A stretch of 64,000 nucleotides of DNA from an uncultured Rhodospirillales bacterium. Lineage in GTDB: Bacteria > Pseudomonadota > Alphaproteobacteria > Azospirillales > Azospirillaceae. Positions within the stretch are counted from its first letter, which is position 1, and every line of letters starts with the position of its first letter. Position numbers and translations under genes: made by a program. The notes under the pieces were generated by a model. It did not search any database. It was not told where the DNA came from and worked only from the letters and a program-made list of their open reading frames with translations. Below are positions 40,374 to 49,669 of this stretch, one piece after another. The stretch spans positions 32,855 to 96,854 of the forward strand of contig CAIYNU010000084.1 in NCBI GenBank assembly GCA_903927615.1, written 5' to 3'.

Positions 40374-40388
40374 GGGCCGCCGGCCCCC

Positions 40389-40406
40389 CATGCGGATTTC
40401 CGCACA
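40389..40406. promoter_or_regulatory. Probable DctD-binding site 2 (upstream activator)
   Basis: The dyad TGCGGATTTCCGCA followed by CA is close to a perfect DctD operator and lies about 40 bases upstream of the -24 element. The two sites are 33 bases apart, about three helical turns, which suits cooperative binding of DctD dimers on one face of the DNA. Confidence 0.72.
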
Positions 40407-40445
40407 CCCGCCGGCGGATGTCCAGTGCGCCGGCGTTTCTCCTGG

Positions 40446-40463
40446 TTGGCCCGGGTCTTGCGT
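40446..40463 (+). promoter_or_regulatory. Sigma-54 (-24/-12) promoter of dctA
   Basis: TTGGCCCGGGTCTTGCGT matches the RpoN consensus TTGGCACG-N4-TTGCA. GG at 40448-40449 and GC at 40460-40461 have the required ten-base separation. It is oriented towards dctA, whose ATG lies about 77 bases further on. Confidence 0.85.
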
Positions 40464-40539
40464 GCGATGGTGCCCCTGATATCGGCGTCGAATCAGTGGC
40501 GCCGCAGAAGTTAACAAAAGACGTTCGAAGGAAACGCAC

Positions 40540-41859
40540 ATGATCGAGGATACGCTCGAGACCGCCCGTACCGACAAACCCCGGCCGCCTCTGTACAAAC
40601 TTCTTTACATCCAGGTGATTGGGGCCATTATTGTCGGTGTCCTCCTTGGCCACTTTTATCCGGCTCTGGCCGTCGAACTTAAGCCGTTGGGCATCGTTTT
40701 TATCAAATGTATCAAGATGGTGGTTGGTCCCATCGTGTTTCTGACCGTGGTCACGGGCATTTCCGCCATCGGTGACATGGGCAAGGTCGGCCGGGTCGGC
40801 ATCAAGGCGATCGTTTATTTCGAGGTTGTTACGACGTTCGCGTTGGGCATCGGGCTGTTGGTGGTGAATATCCTGAAGCCCGGTCAAGGCTTTAATGTCG
40901 ATGGCGCGGCCGGTAAGGCCGGCGAGGTGGCCAAGTACACTACGGCCGCCCATGAGCAATCTCCAATCGAATTTTTGATGAATATTGTTCCCGATAACGT
41001 GGTCGCGGCCTTTGCCAAGGGCGATCTGTTGCAAATTCTGTTCTTCTCGGTGTTGTTCGGGGTGGCGCTGGCGGCGATGGGCGAGCGTGGCAAGCCGGTT
41101 GAAGTGTTCCTGGAAAAGGTGTCGGCGGCGTTCTTTGGCGTGATCGGCATCGTCGTGCGGTTGGCACCGTTGGGCGCACTCGGCGCCATGTCGTTCACCA
41201 TCGGCAAATTCGGGATCGGCTCCCTGCTGTCGCTCGGCCAGTTGGTCGGTGCGGTTTACCTGACCATGGTGTTGTTCATTTTCCTGGTGTTGGGGACCAT
41301 CGCCCGGGTCAACGGCTTCAATCTGCTGACCTTCCTGCGTTACATCAAGGACGAGCTGCTGATCGTCCTCGGCACCTCGTCGTCGGAGTCGGTGTTGCCG
41401 CGGATGATCGAAAAGATGCAGAAATTCGGCTGTTCCAAGCATGTGGTGGGCTTGGTGATTCCCACCGGCTATACCTTCAATCTGGATGGCACTTCGATCT
41501 ATCTGTCCATGGCGGCGTTGTTCATTGCCCAGGCGTACAACATCGATCTGTCGATCTGGCAGCAGCTTTCCATTCTTGCGGTGCTGATGCTGACCTCCAA
41601 GGGCGCGGCGGCGGTGACCGGCGGTGGTTTCGTCACGCTCGCCGCGACGTTGTCGGCCACCGGCGCTCTGCCGGTGGAGGGTCTGGCGTTGCTGTTGGGG
41701 GTCGATGCCTTCATGTCGCTGGCTCGGGCGCTGACCAACCTGATCGGCAACGGCGTTGCCACCGTGGTGGTGGCGAAGATGGAAGGCGAGTTCGACGAGG
41801 GGCGCGCGGTTGCCGAGTACCAGAGCCACTTTGGAACCCCGGCACTGGCGCATATTTAA
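40540..41859 (+). CDS. dctA: C4-dicarboxylate transporter DctA (DAACS family)
   Basis: The 439-residue secondary transporter takes up succinate, fumarate and malate with protons or sodium. It has the family's eight helices and two re-entrant loops: [21 protein letters not shown] at the N-terminus, the serine-rich loop [31 protein letters not shown], and [15 protein letters not shown] followed by [21 protein letters not shown]. Position opposite dctB-dctD and a sigma-54 promoter with two activator sites show classic Dct regulation. ATG 40540 has GAAGGAAA upstream. A strong hairpin terminator follows. Confidence 0.97.
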   Translation: MIEDTLETARTDKPRPPLYKLLYIQVIGAIIVGVLLGHFYPALAVELKPLGIVFIKCIKMVVGPIVFLTVVTGISAIGDMGKVGRVGIKAIVYFEVVTTFALGIGLLVVNILKPGQGFNVDGAAGKAGEVAKYTTAAHEQSPIEFLMNIVPDNVVAAFAKGDLLQILFFSVLFGVALAAMGERGKPVEVFLEKVSAAFFGVIGIVVRLAPLGALGAMSFTIGKFGIGSLLSLGQLVGAVYLTMVLFIFLVLGTIARVNGFNLLTFLRYIKDELLIVLGTSSSESVLPRMIEKMQKFGCSKHVVGLVIPTGYTFNLDGTSIYLSMAALFIAQAYNIDLSIWQQLSILAVLMLTSKGAAAVTGGGFVTLAATLSATGALPVEGLALLLGVDAFMSLARALTNLIGNGVATVVVAKMEGEFDEGRAVAEYQSHFGTPALAHI

Positions 41860-41876
41860 CTTGACATCGGGTTCTG

Positions 41877-41900
41877 ACCGGGGCCGGAAGGCCCCGGTTT
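41877..41900. terminator. Terminator between convergent dctA and recJ
   Basis: A perfect 9-bp stem, ACCGGGGCC/GGCCCCGGT with loop GGAA, is followed by TT and lies just after the dctA stop. It sits between the convergent dctA and recJ, so it may serve both. Confidence 0.82.
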
Positions 41901-41926
41901 CGTGATCCAGGCCGTCCCGGGCCGGT

Positions 41927-43726
41927 TCAATTCGGCCAGGCGGCGTCTTGGATCACCAACTGGACGGCGGTACTGCCATTCCAGGTATCCAGGCGTAACG
42001 TGCCGGCCAGGTGGAGCGGACGGCTGCGGGCGGTGAGCAGCATGCGGCCGAGGTCGCTGTCCACCGAGCGGAAGGCGATGGCCTTGAGCCGGCCGCCTTC
42101 GGAGCCGGTCAGGATGCAACGGACATGGGCCGAACCGACCACGTCGGCGTGAACCACCCGGGCATCAATGACGGCAAAACGCGGCTCGGCATTGCCGCTG
42201 CCGAAGGGGCCAAGCCTGGCCAGGGTTTCCGCCAGGGCCGGCGTTGCGCCTTGCACCGCGACCGCGCCGTCCAGTTCCAGGCTGGCTTCGGGCGCTTGAC
42301 CGCCCAATTGGTCGGCGACACGCCGGCGCAGGAAGGTGCGGAGATCGCCGATCCGCTCGGACGTGACCGTAAAGCCGGCGGCCATCCGGTGACCGCCGCC
42401 ACTGACCAGCAATCCCGCCTGACGGGCGGCGATCACGGCGGCGCCAAGGTCAACCCCGCGCACCGAACGTCCCGAACCCTTGCCGACACCATCGGTCAGC
42501 GATACCACACAAGCGGGTCTTCGGTAGCGTTCCATCAGCCGGGACGCGACGATGCCGATCACGCCGGCATGCCAGTCGGTCCCGGCCACGAACACCACGT
42601 CGCCGGGGTCGCCGTCGCCGATTTGCGCCAGAGCCGCGTCCAGCACCGTGACCTCGATCTGTCGGCGCTCGCTGTTGAGGTCGTCCAGGCGGCGGGCCAG
42701 TCCCTGGGCTTCGGAGGGATTTTCGGTGGTCAGGAGCCGGGTGCCAAGGTCGGCGGTGCCGACCCGGCCGCCGGCATTGACGCGCGGTCCCAACACAAAA
42801 CCGGCGTGGTAGGCTTCGGGGGGGGTATTGAGGCCAGCCACGTCCGACAGAGCGGTCAGCCCGACATTCGCCCGCCGCGCCATGACTTTCAACCCCTGGG
42901 CCACGAAGGCCCGGTTGAGGCCGATCAGCGGCACCACGTCGCAGACGGTTCCCAGCGCCACCAGATCCAGCCAGCCCAAGAGATCGGGTTCGGGCCGTTC
43001 CCGGAACCAACCGGCCTGACGCAGGGCGCGGTTCAGGGCGACCACGGTCAGGAAGGTGACGCCCGCGGCGCACAGCGTGCCCTGGCCGGACCGGTCGTCG
43101 ATCCGGTTGGGATTGACCACCGCCGTCGCCTGGGGCAACTCGGCCTCGGTGGCATGGTGGTCAAGCACGATCACATCCAGACCGGCCGCCGCCGCCGCGG
43201 CCAGCGGTTGATAGGCGGTGGCGCCGCAATCCACCGTCACCACCAGCCGCGCACCTTCCTGGTGCAGGCGCAACAGGGCCGGGGCGTTCGGGCCATAGCC
43301 CTCGGTGATCCGGTCGGGGATGTACAGGCGGGGCGGTTTGCTCACCGCCGACAGGTAACGGTACAGCAAAGCCGCCGACGTGGCGCCGTCCACGTCATAG
43401 TCACCGAACACCGCCACGCTTTCGTCCCCCACCACCGCGCGGACCAACCGGGCCGCCGCCTTATCCATGTCGGTCAGCGTGCTGGGGTTCGGCATCAGCC
43501 CGCGCAAGGTGGGGGTCAGGAAGTCGTCGACGGTTTCCAGGGTAATCCCGCGCGCCGCCATCACCCGACCCACCAGCTCAGGCAGGGCCCGACTTTGTGC
43601 CAGCGCCAGCGCCGTTCGGTCGCAACCGGGGCGCGACAGCCAACGTCGCCCCGTGGCTGAATGTTCGACATTCAGGAACGGCGGCCGTGGTGCGGTGGGG
43701 CTGAGGGGGGGGGCTTCTGGGTTCAG
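41927..43726 (-). CDS. recJ: Single-stranded-DNA exonuclease RecJ
   Basis: RecJ degrades single-stranded DNA 5' to 3' in recombination and mismatch repair. The DHH phosphoesterase motifs are VAVFGDYDVDGATSAALL, VTVDCG and VIVLDHHATEAELP, the DHHA1 domain has SGGGHRMAAGF, and the C-terminal OB fold ends LVIQDAAWPN. The open frame extends to 44017, but CTG 43726 lies exactly seven bases after AGGAGG and gives a normal 599-residue product beginning MNPEAPPLSP. No ATG, GTG or TTG with a ribosome site lies nearby. The gene is between dctA and the glycosyltransferase block. Confidence 0.94.
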   Translation of the reverse strand: MNPEAPPLSPTAPRPPFLNVEHSATGRRWLSRPGCDRTALALAQSRALPELVGRVMAARGITLETVDDFLTPTLRGLMPNPSTLTDMDKAAARLVRAVVGDESVAVFGDYDVDGATSAALLYRYLSAVSKPPRLYIPDRITEGYGPNAPALLRLHQEGARLVVTVDCGATAYQPLAAAAAAGLDVIVLDHHATEAELPQATAVVNPNRIDDRSGQGTLCAAGVTFLTVVALNRALRQAGWFRERPEPDLLGWLDLVALGTVCDVVPLIGLNRAFVAQGLKVMARRANVGLTALSDVAGLNTPPEAYHAGFVLGPRVNAGGRVGTADLGTRLLTTENPSEAQGLARRLDDLNSERRQIEVTVLDAALAQIGDGDPGDVVFVAGTDWHAGVIGIVASRLMERYRRPACVVSLTDGVGKGSGRSVRGVDLGAAVIAARQAGLLVSGGGHRMAAGFTVTSERIGDLRTFLRRRVADQLGGQAPEASLELDGAVAVQGATPALAETLARLGPFGSGNAEPRFAVIDARVVHADVVGSAHVRCILTGSEGGRLKAIAFRSVDSDLGRMLLTARSRPLHLAGTLRLDTWNGSTAVQLVIQDAAWPN

Positions 43727-43853
43727 GACGGAGCCTCCTGATTGGGACGTCGGTGGCAACGGTAACAGTAACAGAGTATCGGAAGCGGACGGCGTTGTAA
43801 TCGGGAATTGCCAGGCGTCGGACGGAGGCCAGTGATCGACCGTCGCCCTGCCG

Positions 43854-46055
43854 TCATGGCGCGATGGATTTGACCGCAAAAGCGTTTGGGGGCTTCCCGG
43901 AACACCAGAGGTCCCACATATGCCGGTACGCCTGTTCAAGATGAACCGTAAAGCGCCCGATGTTGAACAGCGGCATGACCCGTCGATGGTCCGCGAGCTT
44001 GTCTTTGAGGGCGGCAAGCCGGGCGGGGTCTCTGGCCAGGATCAAAGCCGTTGCGTGGTAATCCTCCAGGGACGTGGTGATCAATTCGGGCATGCCAATT
44101 GCCTGGAGCAGGCTGGCGGCGACCCGCCCGGCAAAGGTGCCGCCGGAACAGGTCAGGACCGGCAATCCGGCCCACAGGGCGTCGCTGGCGGTGGTATGGG
44201 CGTTGTACGGCAAGGTGTCGAGGAACAGGCTGGCCAGACGGTGGCGCGCCAGATGCTCGGCCAGCGGCCATCGCGGGGCAAAAACAAGCCTCTCCGGCGC
44301 AATTCCACGGGCGACGGCTTCACGCCGCAAATGGTCCTTGATCGACGCGTTGGCCTCCAGCAACCACAATACGCTGTCCGGCACCGCGGCCAGCAGACGC
44401 ATCCAGATCTCGAACAAAGCGGGTGTGATCTTGTAGCTGTTGTTGAAACAACAGAATACCAGGCCGGCTTCAGGCAGTCCGCAGTCGGCTCGTGACGGGG
44501 TGGTTTCGGCAAGCGCGCGCCGGGTATCATTGGGTTGATAGCATTCCGGAAGATGAACGATCCGCTCGCTATAAAAGATCTGCTCATCCATCGGCGCGAC
44601 GATCGGATCGGCAACAATATAGTCGATGAAGTCAGACCCCATGGTGCCCGGGTAACCCAGATAATTGACCTGGATCGGTGCCGGGCGGTATGCCAGGATT
44701 TCTGGCCGGGCGTATTGGGTAAATCCTTTCAAGTCAACCAGAATATCAATTTCATGATTTCGAATCACTGTCGCCGCCAAGGCCGGCGTCATCGGCCGAA
44801 TATCGACGAAATGGTCGAAACCAGCAACCAGCCGCGTGCGCATGGGGCTGCCGTCATCGGGTCCGTAAGAATAACCGGAAATCTCGAACTGCGCCCGATC
44901 ATGGCGCTCGAACAATTCGGCCATCAGGTAAGCGGTGGCGTGGCGATGAAAATCAGCAGACAGATAGCCGATCCGAATCCGTTGATGCCGCCGGATCGGC
45001 CGAGGTTCGGGCAGGGGGCGGATGGCCGCAGTTTTCATGGCACTCCAGGTTTGGGCGCACGTCAACTGCTCGGCCAGGGTCGATGCGGCGGCCAGAAAAC
45101 TGAAGGGGTCAACTTCATCCGCCTTTCGCCTCACCAATTCAGTAAGAACGCTCTGATCGGCGTGGAGCTGTCGCCAGTCACAGATCTCGCGTCGCAAGGC
45201 GATCAATTGACTCTGGGCATGCGGGTAATCCGGCTTGATCCGCAGAGCCTCGGTGTAGCAGGCGATGGCGCCGTTCAGTTGGCCCTGTTCCTTCAGGATG
45301 TTGCCAAGATTGTTGAGCGCCGGATGGTAATCCGGCTTGATGCCCAGGACTTCGGTGTACCTGGCCAGGGCGCCATCCAATTTGCCTTGCAGTTTGAGCG
45401 TATTGCCGAGGTTGTTGAGCGCCCGATGGTCATCGGGCTTGATGCGCAGGGCTTCGGTGTAGCAGGCGACGGCATCGTCCAACCGGCCTTGCCGGTGGAA
45501 AGCCAGACCCAGGTTATTCAGGGCGTCCACAAACCCAGGCTTGATGCGGAGGGCTTCGGTATATTTGGCGATGGCGTCGTCTAACTTGTGTTGCTGGGAG
45601 AAGGCCAGGCCAAGGTTATTCAGAGCGTCCACGAACGCCGGTTGGATCCGCAGGGCTTCGGTGTATCGGGCGATGGCCTCATCGAGTTTGCCGTGCTCGA
45701 GATAGATGTTGCCGGAATTGTTAAGGGAGGGAACGTAATCCGGCTTGATGCGCAAAGCCCCGGCATAGGCCGCGATGGCTTCATCCCATTGACCTTGCTG
45801 GTGTAGTCGCAGGCCGAGCTTGTGAAGGACCCGATGATCGTCCGGAGGATCGGGTTCATCGGGCGGATGGCCGACCGGGTTGGCGGCGCCGGAGGCTTGC
45901 GGGGCGCGGCTTGTCAACGGCTGAAGCCGTTGTCCCTGCTCTGCCAGCCAGCGCCAGACGGTGGATATGGCGTGGTGCAGGGATTCGAAGGTTCTGGGAC
46001 GATCGCCGCGTCGAGCGTGATTTGTCAATCGGGGTATCAAACCGGACTCGCTCAC
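43854..46055 (-). CDS. TPR protein with O-GlcNAc transferase-type (GT41) domain
   Basis: The 733-residue protein has about seven near-identical tetratricopeptide repeats (unit '..QGKLDEAIARYTEALRIKPD..ALNNLGN') in residues about 75-290, followed by a GT41/SPINDLY-type catalytic region. This includes IRIGYLSADFHRHATAYL, IDILVDLKGFTQYARPEI, APIQVNYLGYPGTMG, FCCFNNSYKITP and LFLDTLPYNAHTTASDALWAG, the sugar-nucleotide-binding end. Such enzymes transfer sugars to Ser/Thr of proteins such as flagellins or adhesins. GTG 46055 with GGAG seven bases upstream is preferred to TTG 46103. It follows a Gly-rich small gene on the same strand, across a terminator. Confidence 0.92.
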   Translation of the reverse strand: MSESGLIPRLTNHARRGDRPRTFESLHHAISTVWRWLAEQGQRLQPLTSRAPQASGAANPVGHPPDEPDPPDDHRVLHKLGLRLHQQGQWDEAIAAYAGALRIKPDYVPSLNNSGNIYLEHGKLDEAIARYTEALRIQPAFVDALNNLGLAFSQQHKLDDAIAKYTEALRIKPGFVDALNNLGLAFHRQGRLDDAVACYTEALRIKPDDHRALNNLGNTLKLQGKLDGALARYTEVLGIKPDYHPALNNLGNILKEQGQLNGAIACYTEALRIKPDYPHAQSQLIALRREICDWRQLHADQSVLTELVRRKADEVDPFSFLAAASTLAEQLTCAQTWSAMKTAAIRPLPEPRPIRRHQRIRIGYLSADFHRHATAYLMAELFERHDRAQFEISGYSYGPDDGSPMRTRLVAGFDHFVDIRPMTPALAATVIRNHEIDILVDLKGFTQYARPEILAYRPAPIQVNYLGYPGTMGSDFIDYIVADPIVAPMDEQIFYSERIVHLPECYQPNDTRRALAETTPSRADCGLPEAGLVFCCFNNSYKITPALFEIWMRLLAAVPDSVLWLLEANASIKDHLRREAVARGIAPERLVFAPRWPLAEHLARHRLASLFLDTLPYNAHTTASDALWAGLPVLTCSGGTFAGRVAASLLQAIGMPELITTSLEDYHATALILARDPARLAALKDKLADHRRVMPLFNIGRFTVHLEQAYRHMWDLWCSGKPPNAFAVKSIAP

Positions 46056-46132
46056 CTGAGGTCTCCGCACCAACGCGGTAGGGATGGCTGATGGTATGAG
46101 CAAATAAAGCGGTCACCAAGAAATGAACCACA

Positions 46133-46168
46133 ATAAACGGGCGGAACCTGTCGGCTCCGCCCGTTTAT
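46133..46168. terminator. Strong hairpin terminator after the Gly-rich gene
   Basis: A perfect 13-bp stem, ATAAACGGGCGGA/TCCGCCCGTTTAT with a ten-base loop, lies between the end of the Gly-rich small gene and the start of the glycosyltransferase. It can end transcription of the small gene as a separate short transcript. The U-run is weak on both sides. Confidence 0.82.
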
Positions 46169-46208
46169 CATCGCATGATCGCTCGCCCCGCTGCCAGGGG
46201 AAAGAGAC

Positions 46209-46472
46209 TTACGAGTTGATATTGATGCTGCCGATGGAGGTGTTGTCGGAGACGTCGCCACCATGGGCGCCAATCGACCCGGCGCCCGCTCCGGCGCTGC
46301 CGCCGACACCCAGGCCAGCCGCCCCGGCCCCGACCCCGAAGCCGCCCGCCGCGGCCTGACCAACGCCAAAGCCGCCACCGGCCAAAGCGCCTGCACCGGC
46401 TTCGGCCCCACCAAACGCTTCGCCGCCGGACTTGCCGCTCTGGTTTACCCCAACGCTCGTGCTGTGCGACAT
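46209..46472 (-). CDS. Small glycine/alanine-rich low-complexity protein
   Basis: The 87-residue product starts MSHSTSVGVNQSGKSGGEAF, runs through about 50 residues of Gly/Ala-rich sequence with repeated GGFGVG and AGAGA units, and ends with a polar tail GGDVSDNTSIGSININS. Support that it is real comes from AGGGAG seven bases before the ATG, a dedicated strong terminator 41 bases after the stop, and its place between co-directional genes. There is no signal peptide, cysteine pattern or leader cleavage site of known bacteriocins. It might be a structural or secreted peptide, or a Ser/Thr-glycosylated substrate of the neighbouring transferases. No family is recognised. Confidence 0.72.
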   Translation of the reverse strand: MSHSTSVGVNQSGKSGGEAFGGAEAGAGALAGGGFGVGQAAAGGFGVGAGAAGLGVGGSAGAGAGSIGAHGGDVSDNTSIGSININS

Positions 46473-46757
46473 GTGTCTGCTCCCTTCGAGTATTCCGATC
46501 GCGCAAGGCACCGATTTGTGGTGCGCAGTTCGCTTCGGCATAGTCGCTTCAGCAAATGGCATGCCGCCCGGTCACCGACCCCCACCGTCCACGACGGATC
46601 CTTTTTTATCAATCAGTTGAACGGTTGGGGCCGATGGCCTCCGGGGCGGTGCCATCCAAGATAACGGGACAATGGCTTCAAATGCTGGACGTCGGCGGCA
46701 AGCGTGAGGACCCAGGGCGATGTCGCCGATTTGGGCACGCGGCGACCGCTTGGGACG

Positions 46758-48083
46758 TTATCGGACTCTTAAAGACCGCAGGAGCGCGGACGCTTCCCGG
46801 GAGCCAAGCAGCAACTCGACCATCCGGGCTTGCTGGATCAGCAGGCGCCGGGTGTCGGATGGGGGGTGGCCGGTCTTGGCCAGTTCCCCGATGCCCTGCT
46901 CGGTGGCCTTGGCGACGGCCGTGACCACGTCGTTGACGGCATGCCGCACCGTGGGCTCGATCCCAATGTCGCGGGCGATCAGGCGCAATTTGCCAAGTTC
47001 CCGAGCGTTGGCCTCGGCCGCCACGCATCCGTTGCGGTCGGACAGGGCTTGACCGTTGGCGAGACCGGCCAGGTAGTCGCGGATCGAGACGCTGTTGGCG
47101 GCCTCGGCCGCCGCCTTTTCCACCACCGCGCCAATTTCGCGATACGCCCGGTCAAGGGCGGCGGCGTGGTTCTTGAGTCCCAGGGCTCGAAGAGACGTGA
47201 CCCGGGCCACGTTCAACAGGGCCGCCTCCACCAGGCTGCCCAAATCACGGCCCTCGGTCAGGGACAGTTGGCGGGTTTCCCGACAGACCTGCCCGATACA
47301 CACGGCAGCGACGTCATTTTGCAAGGCAAACTTGGCACTTGTGTCCAGGGGCAAATCCTGTTTGGTGATCAAAGCCAGCAATTGGCCCGGCTGCGCCGAT
47401 CGTGCAACCAAAGCGCGAAAACCTATGGCGGCGCTGCCGGGAATCGTTTTTTCCATGGCGGCCAGGATCGTGAACAGGCCCCGGATCTGCTGCTCGTTGA
47501 GCTGGGGCAAGGGGCGCGGCGGCAGGTCGAGTACGCCCCGAACGAAAGGGGCCGCGACTCTCAGCATCGTGGCGGCGGTTGCGATCTGGTTGGCCGGCGC
47601 CCCGGCCGTTCCGAGCCGTGACGAGGCTCCTCCCGCTTTGGTCAGGGCATCGGCGGCGCGCGGCCAGATGCGTTCGCCCAGCGTCAGCACGATTTGACGT
47701 TCGTTGAAGGTGGCCTGGTCGCAAACGGCCTGCAATTGGCGCTTTTCCTCGGCGTCGAAGGGCTCGGTGGCGATGCGCAGGATCACCGGCAGGGTGCCGC
47801 GCTGGATGATCCCGGTCGATGCTTTCGGGTCAGGCCCAGTGTCCAGGCAATCCTCGAACGGCAGGACCAGGATGCGCGGCAGGGTCAGGGGGCGGGCGGG
47901 GCGGAGAATTCTCAGGCGTGGTCGCGCCTGCTGGACCAGGGCTTCGAACTCGCAGCGCAGTGGGTTGCGCTCAATCAGATTCAACACGGCCAAAAGTTTG
48001 GCATCGCGGACGCGGGTCAATAAGGCCTGGATGTCGCCCAGTGTGCCGGTGTTTACTTGGCTTGGTGTCTGCGGCCTGTTCAT
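46758..48083 (-). CDS. Protein of unknown function (second gene of an overlapping pair)
   Basis: The 441-residue product is mostly alpha-helical and soluble, without membrane segments or a recognised catalytic motif. Visible features are an N-terminal segment with basic patches (ARPRLRILRPARPLTLPRILVLPFEDC), Ala/Leu-rich helices, and two central to late helical blocks (AVVEKAAAEAANSVSIRDYLAGLANG, RRLLIQQARMVELLLGSREASALL). It overlaps the gene upstream by four bases (ATGA), so the two proteins are probably made together and may act as a complex. Codon usage is like the genome's. I do not recognise the family. Confidence 0.7.
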   Translation of the reverse strand: MNRPQTPSQVNTGTLGDIQALLTRVRDAKLLAVLNLIERNPLRCEFEALVQQARPRLRILRPARPLTLPRILVLPFEDCLDTGPDPKASTGIIQRGTLPVILRIATEPFDAEEKRQLQAVCDQATFNERQIVLTLGERIWPRAADALTKAGGASSRLGTAGAPANQIATAATMLRVAAPFVRGVLDLPPRPLPQLNEQQIRGLFTILAAMEKTIPGSAAIGFRALVARSAQPGQLLALITKQDLPLDTSAKFALQNDVAAVCIGQVCRETRQLSLTEGRDLGSLVEAALLNVARVTSLRALGLKNHAAALDRAYREIGAVVEKAAAEAANSVSIRDYLAGLANGQALSDRNGCVAAEANARELGKLRLIARDIGIEPTVRHAVNDVVTAVAKATEQGIGELAKTGHPPSDTRRLLIQQARMVELLLGSREASALLRSLRVR

Positions 48084-49198
48084 GTGACCTCAGCTTTTCG
48101 TTTCTCGTTCCGTTCAATCAAGTCGACGATGGAAGCCCGGCCACGCCAGTCTTCATTGGCCTTTACAAATAACTTTTGTATGCGACCCTGGTCTGGATCA
48201 ACGTTAACTTGTAGTCCGGTCCAGTCCATCGCTTCTCTCGGGAGTGCCGGGATGAGGGTTGACATCTCGATCAGGGCGGCCCGGCGGGCATGGTCGCCGG
48301 CGGCGATCGCGTCGCTCCAGATGGCGATGATGTAATCCCAGCCGTCAAGTAGCCAGGCGCAACGGAGTGACCGCTCGCGAAGACGCTGCGGTTGTTGGTT
48401 GAGGGCCTTCAGCAAATGAATCGCAGTGGCGCATTCCTGATCCAGTTGCTCCAGAACGGCCCGGCTGGCGGTCATCGTAACGTCGATGCTCCGGATCACG
48501 AATCTGATGACGTCTTGAATGTCTGAGGGCCCCGACTGGGCCCAGGCGTCGATCTGCGTTCGGGTATCGATAATACGGGTCAAAAGTTGGCGTAAGCGGC
48601 CAATTATTGGGCTATTCGGCAAGCCGATTGGATGGAACAATTCACCAATTATTTCAGTTTGTGAGAAAATATTATCAGGATTATCGCCAATTTGTTTAGC
48701 GATTTCGCGTAAAGTTCCGCGAATTTGGGTCTTAACCTGGATGTCACCCGATGCGATTTCCGCCAATCCCATATTCGGAATACCATATTCACGGATTAAT
48801 TGAGCGATGAATTGCATCTGGGTCAGCAGCACTTGCTGGTGCTCGGCCTCTTCGGCGCGTCTGGCCGACTCCGCGGCGGCTATGCCGGCACTGCCATCGG
48901 CCACCACTCTTTGAATGACCTGCCGTATCTTGTAGGGATCAAAGGGCGACAGGTCGGTTAACTCGTCCATCAAGAGATGGTCATAAACTGTTACTGGAAA
49001 GACCTCCTGGACACCCTCCCAACTCAGGATATAAATGCCACGACCGCCCGATAAATTTCTGACCAAAACCTCCATGCCGCCCGCATTTGTGAGTCTGATC
49101 CGGGCAAATTCAAGACCCGGTGTGGTGAAAGGAATGCAGATGCCGCGATCAACAAATGTAACAGGTACAAAATCGTCGAGCGTGCAGGCTTGGCTCAT
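48080..49198 (-). CDS. Protein of unknown function (first gene of an overlapping pair)
   Basis: The 372-residue product has an N-terminal beta-rich region of about 90 residues (VPVTFVDRGICIPFTTPGLEFARIRL, VLVRNLSGGRGIYILSW), then long helices (AAAESARRAEEAEHQQVLLTQMQFIAQLIREY), a hydrophobic helical centre and a C-terminal segment with NVDPDQGRIQKLFVKANEDWRGRASIVDLIERNEKRK. No signal peptide or enzyme motif is seen. ATG 49198 has AGGAA eight bases upstream. A short internal stretch at 48,640-48,800 is AT-richer than the rest. It is divergent from the glycosyltransferase at 49670 and heads a row of four minus-strand genes. Family not recognised. Confidence 0.7.
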   Translation of the reverse strand: MSQACTLDDFVPVTFVDRGICIPFTTPGLEFARIRLTNAGGMEVLVRNLSGGRGIYILSWEGVQEVFPVTVYDHLLMDELTDLSPFDPYKIRQVIQRVVADGSAGIAAAESARRAEEAEHQQVLLTQMQFIAQLIREYGIPNMGLAEIASGDIQVKTQIRGTLREIAKQIGDNPDNIFSQTEIIGELFHPIGLPNSPIIGRLRQLLTRIIDTRTQIDAWAQSGPSDIQDVIRFVIRSIDVTMTASRAVLEQLDQECATAIHLLKALNQQPQRLRERSLRCAWLLDGWDYIIAIWSDAIAAGDHARRAALIEMSTLIPALPREAMDWTGLQVNVDPDQGRIQKLFVKANEDWRGRASIVDLIERNEKRKAEVT

Positions 49199-49669
49199 AC
49201 TTTCAGTTCCTAGTTTAACAGGTGACCATGATTTCGTTACGACACGAAGCATTTACAGTGACGTCAATCCGATATGCTCAGTGTATAATAGACTCGACCA
49301 GCGCAAGTCCATGACGCTATCGCGGGATGCTCCTCATTTTTTTTAAAGTCTGATTTGTGTTTCAGGCAATGATCCCGAAACGGGTTGCCGTCAACGCCGC
49401 AACCAGGCGTCTCGCGGCGTCGTGCTGACGGTCATCAGGTCGGCTTGTCCAAACTCTGTCTTTGACATCGCCGTCCAGGATTGACCTTCGACCGGTCAGG
49501 CGCCATTTCGCGCAGCGAACACGCCGGCTGCCACCGTTGCGCCGGCGGGTACGGGGGTTAAGGACCCGGACGATGACTTCCGAACGTGAGCGGTGCCAGC
49601 CGTCGTTGTTGTGCGGACCGACGACACGCGCTTGCATCCGGCCCTCAAGACGATGTAGGTGGTTGCCCC
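49199..49669. other. Intergenic region between divergent genes
   Basis: About 470 bases separate the unknown gene pair (minus) from the second TPR-glycosyltransferase (plus). Short frames exist but none has a ribosome site and plausible composition. It should contain the two divergent promoters, which I could not place. Confidence 0.5.

Noticed and set aside
40288..41853. Minus-strand open frame of 521 codons opposite dctA
   Set aside because: The His/Gln/Arg-rich translation is characteristic of antisense frames. dctA motifs and regulatory sites support the plus strand.
42011..43660. Plus-strand open frame of 549 codons
   Set aside because: It lies wholly opposite recJ, whose motifs are intact. 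Long antisense frames are expected at this GC content.
45200..45800. Regular repeats about 102 bases apart that could be taken for a CRISPR or satellite array
   Set aside because: They are the 34-codon TPR units of the glycosyltransferase gene, in frame and without spacers.
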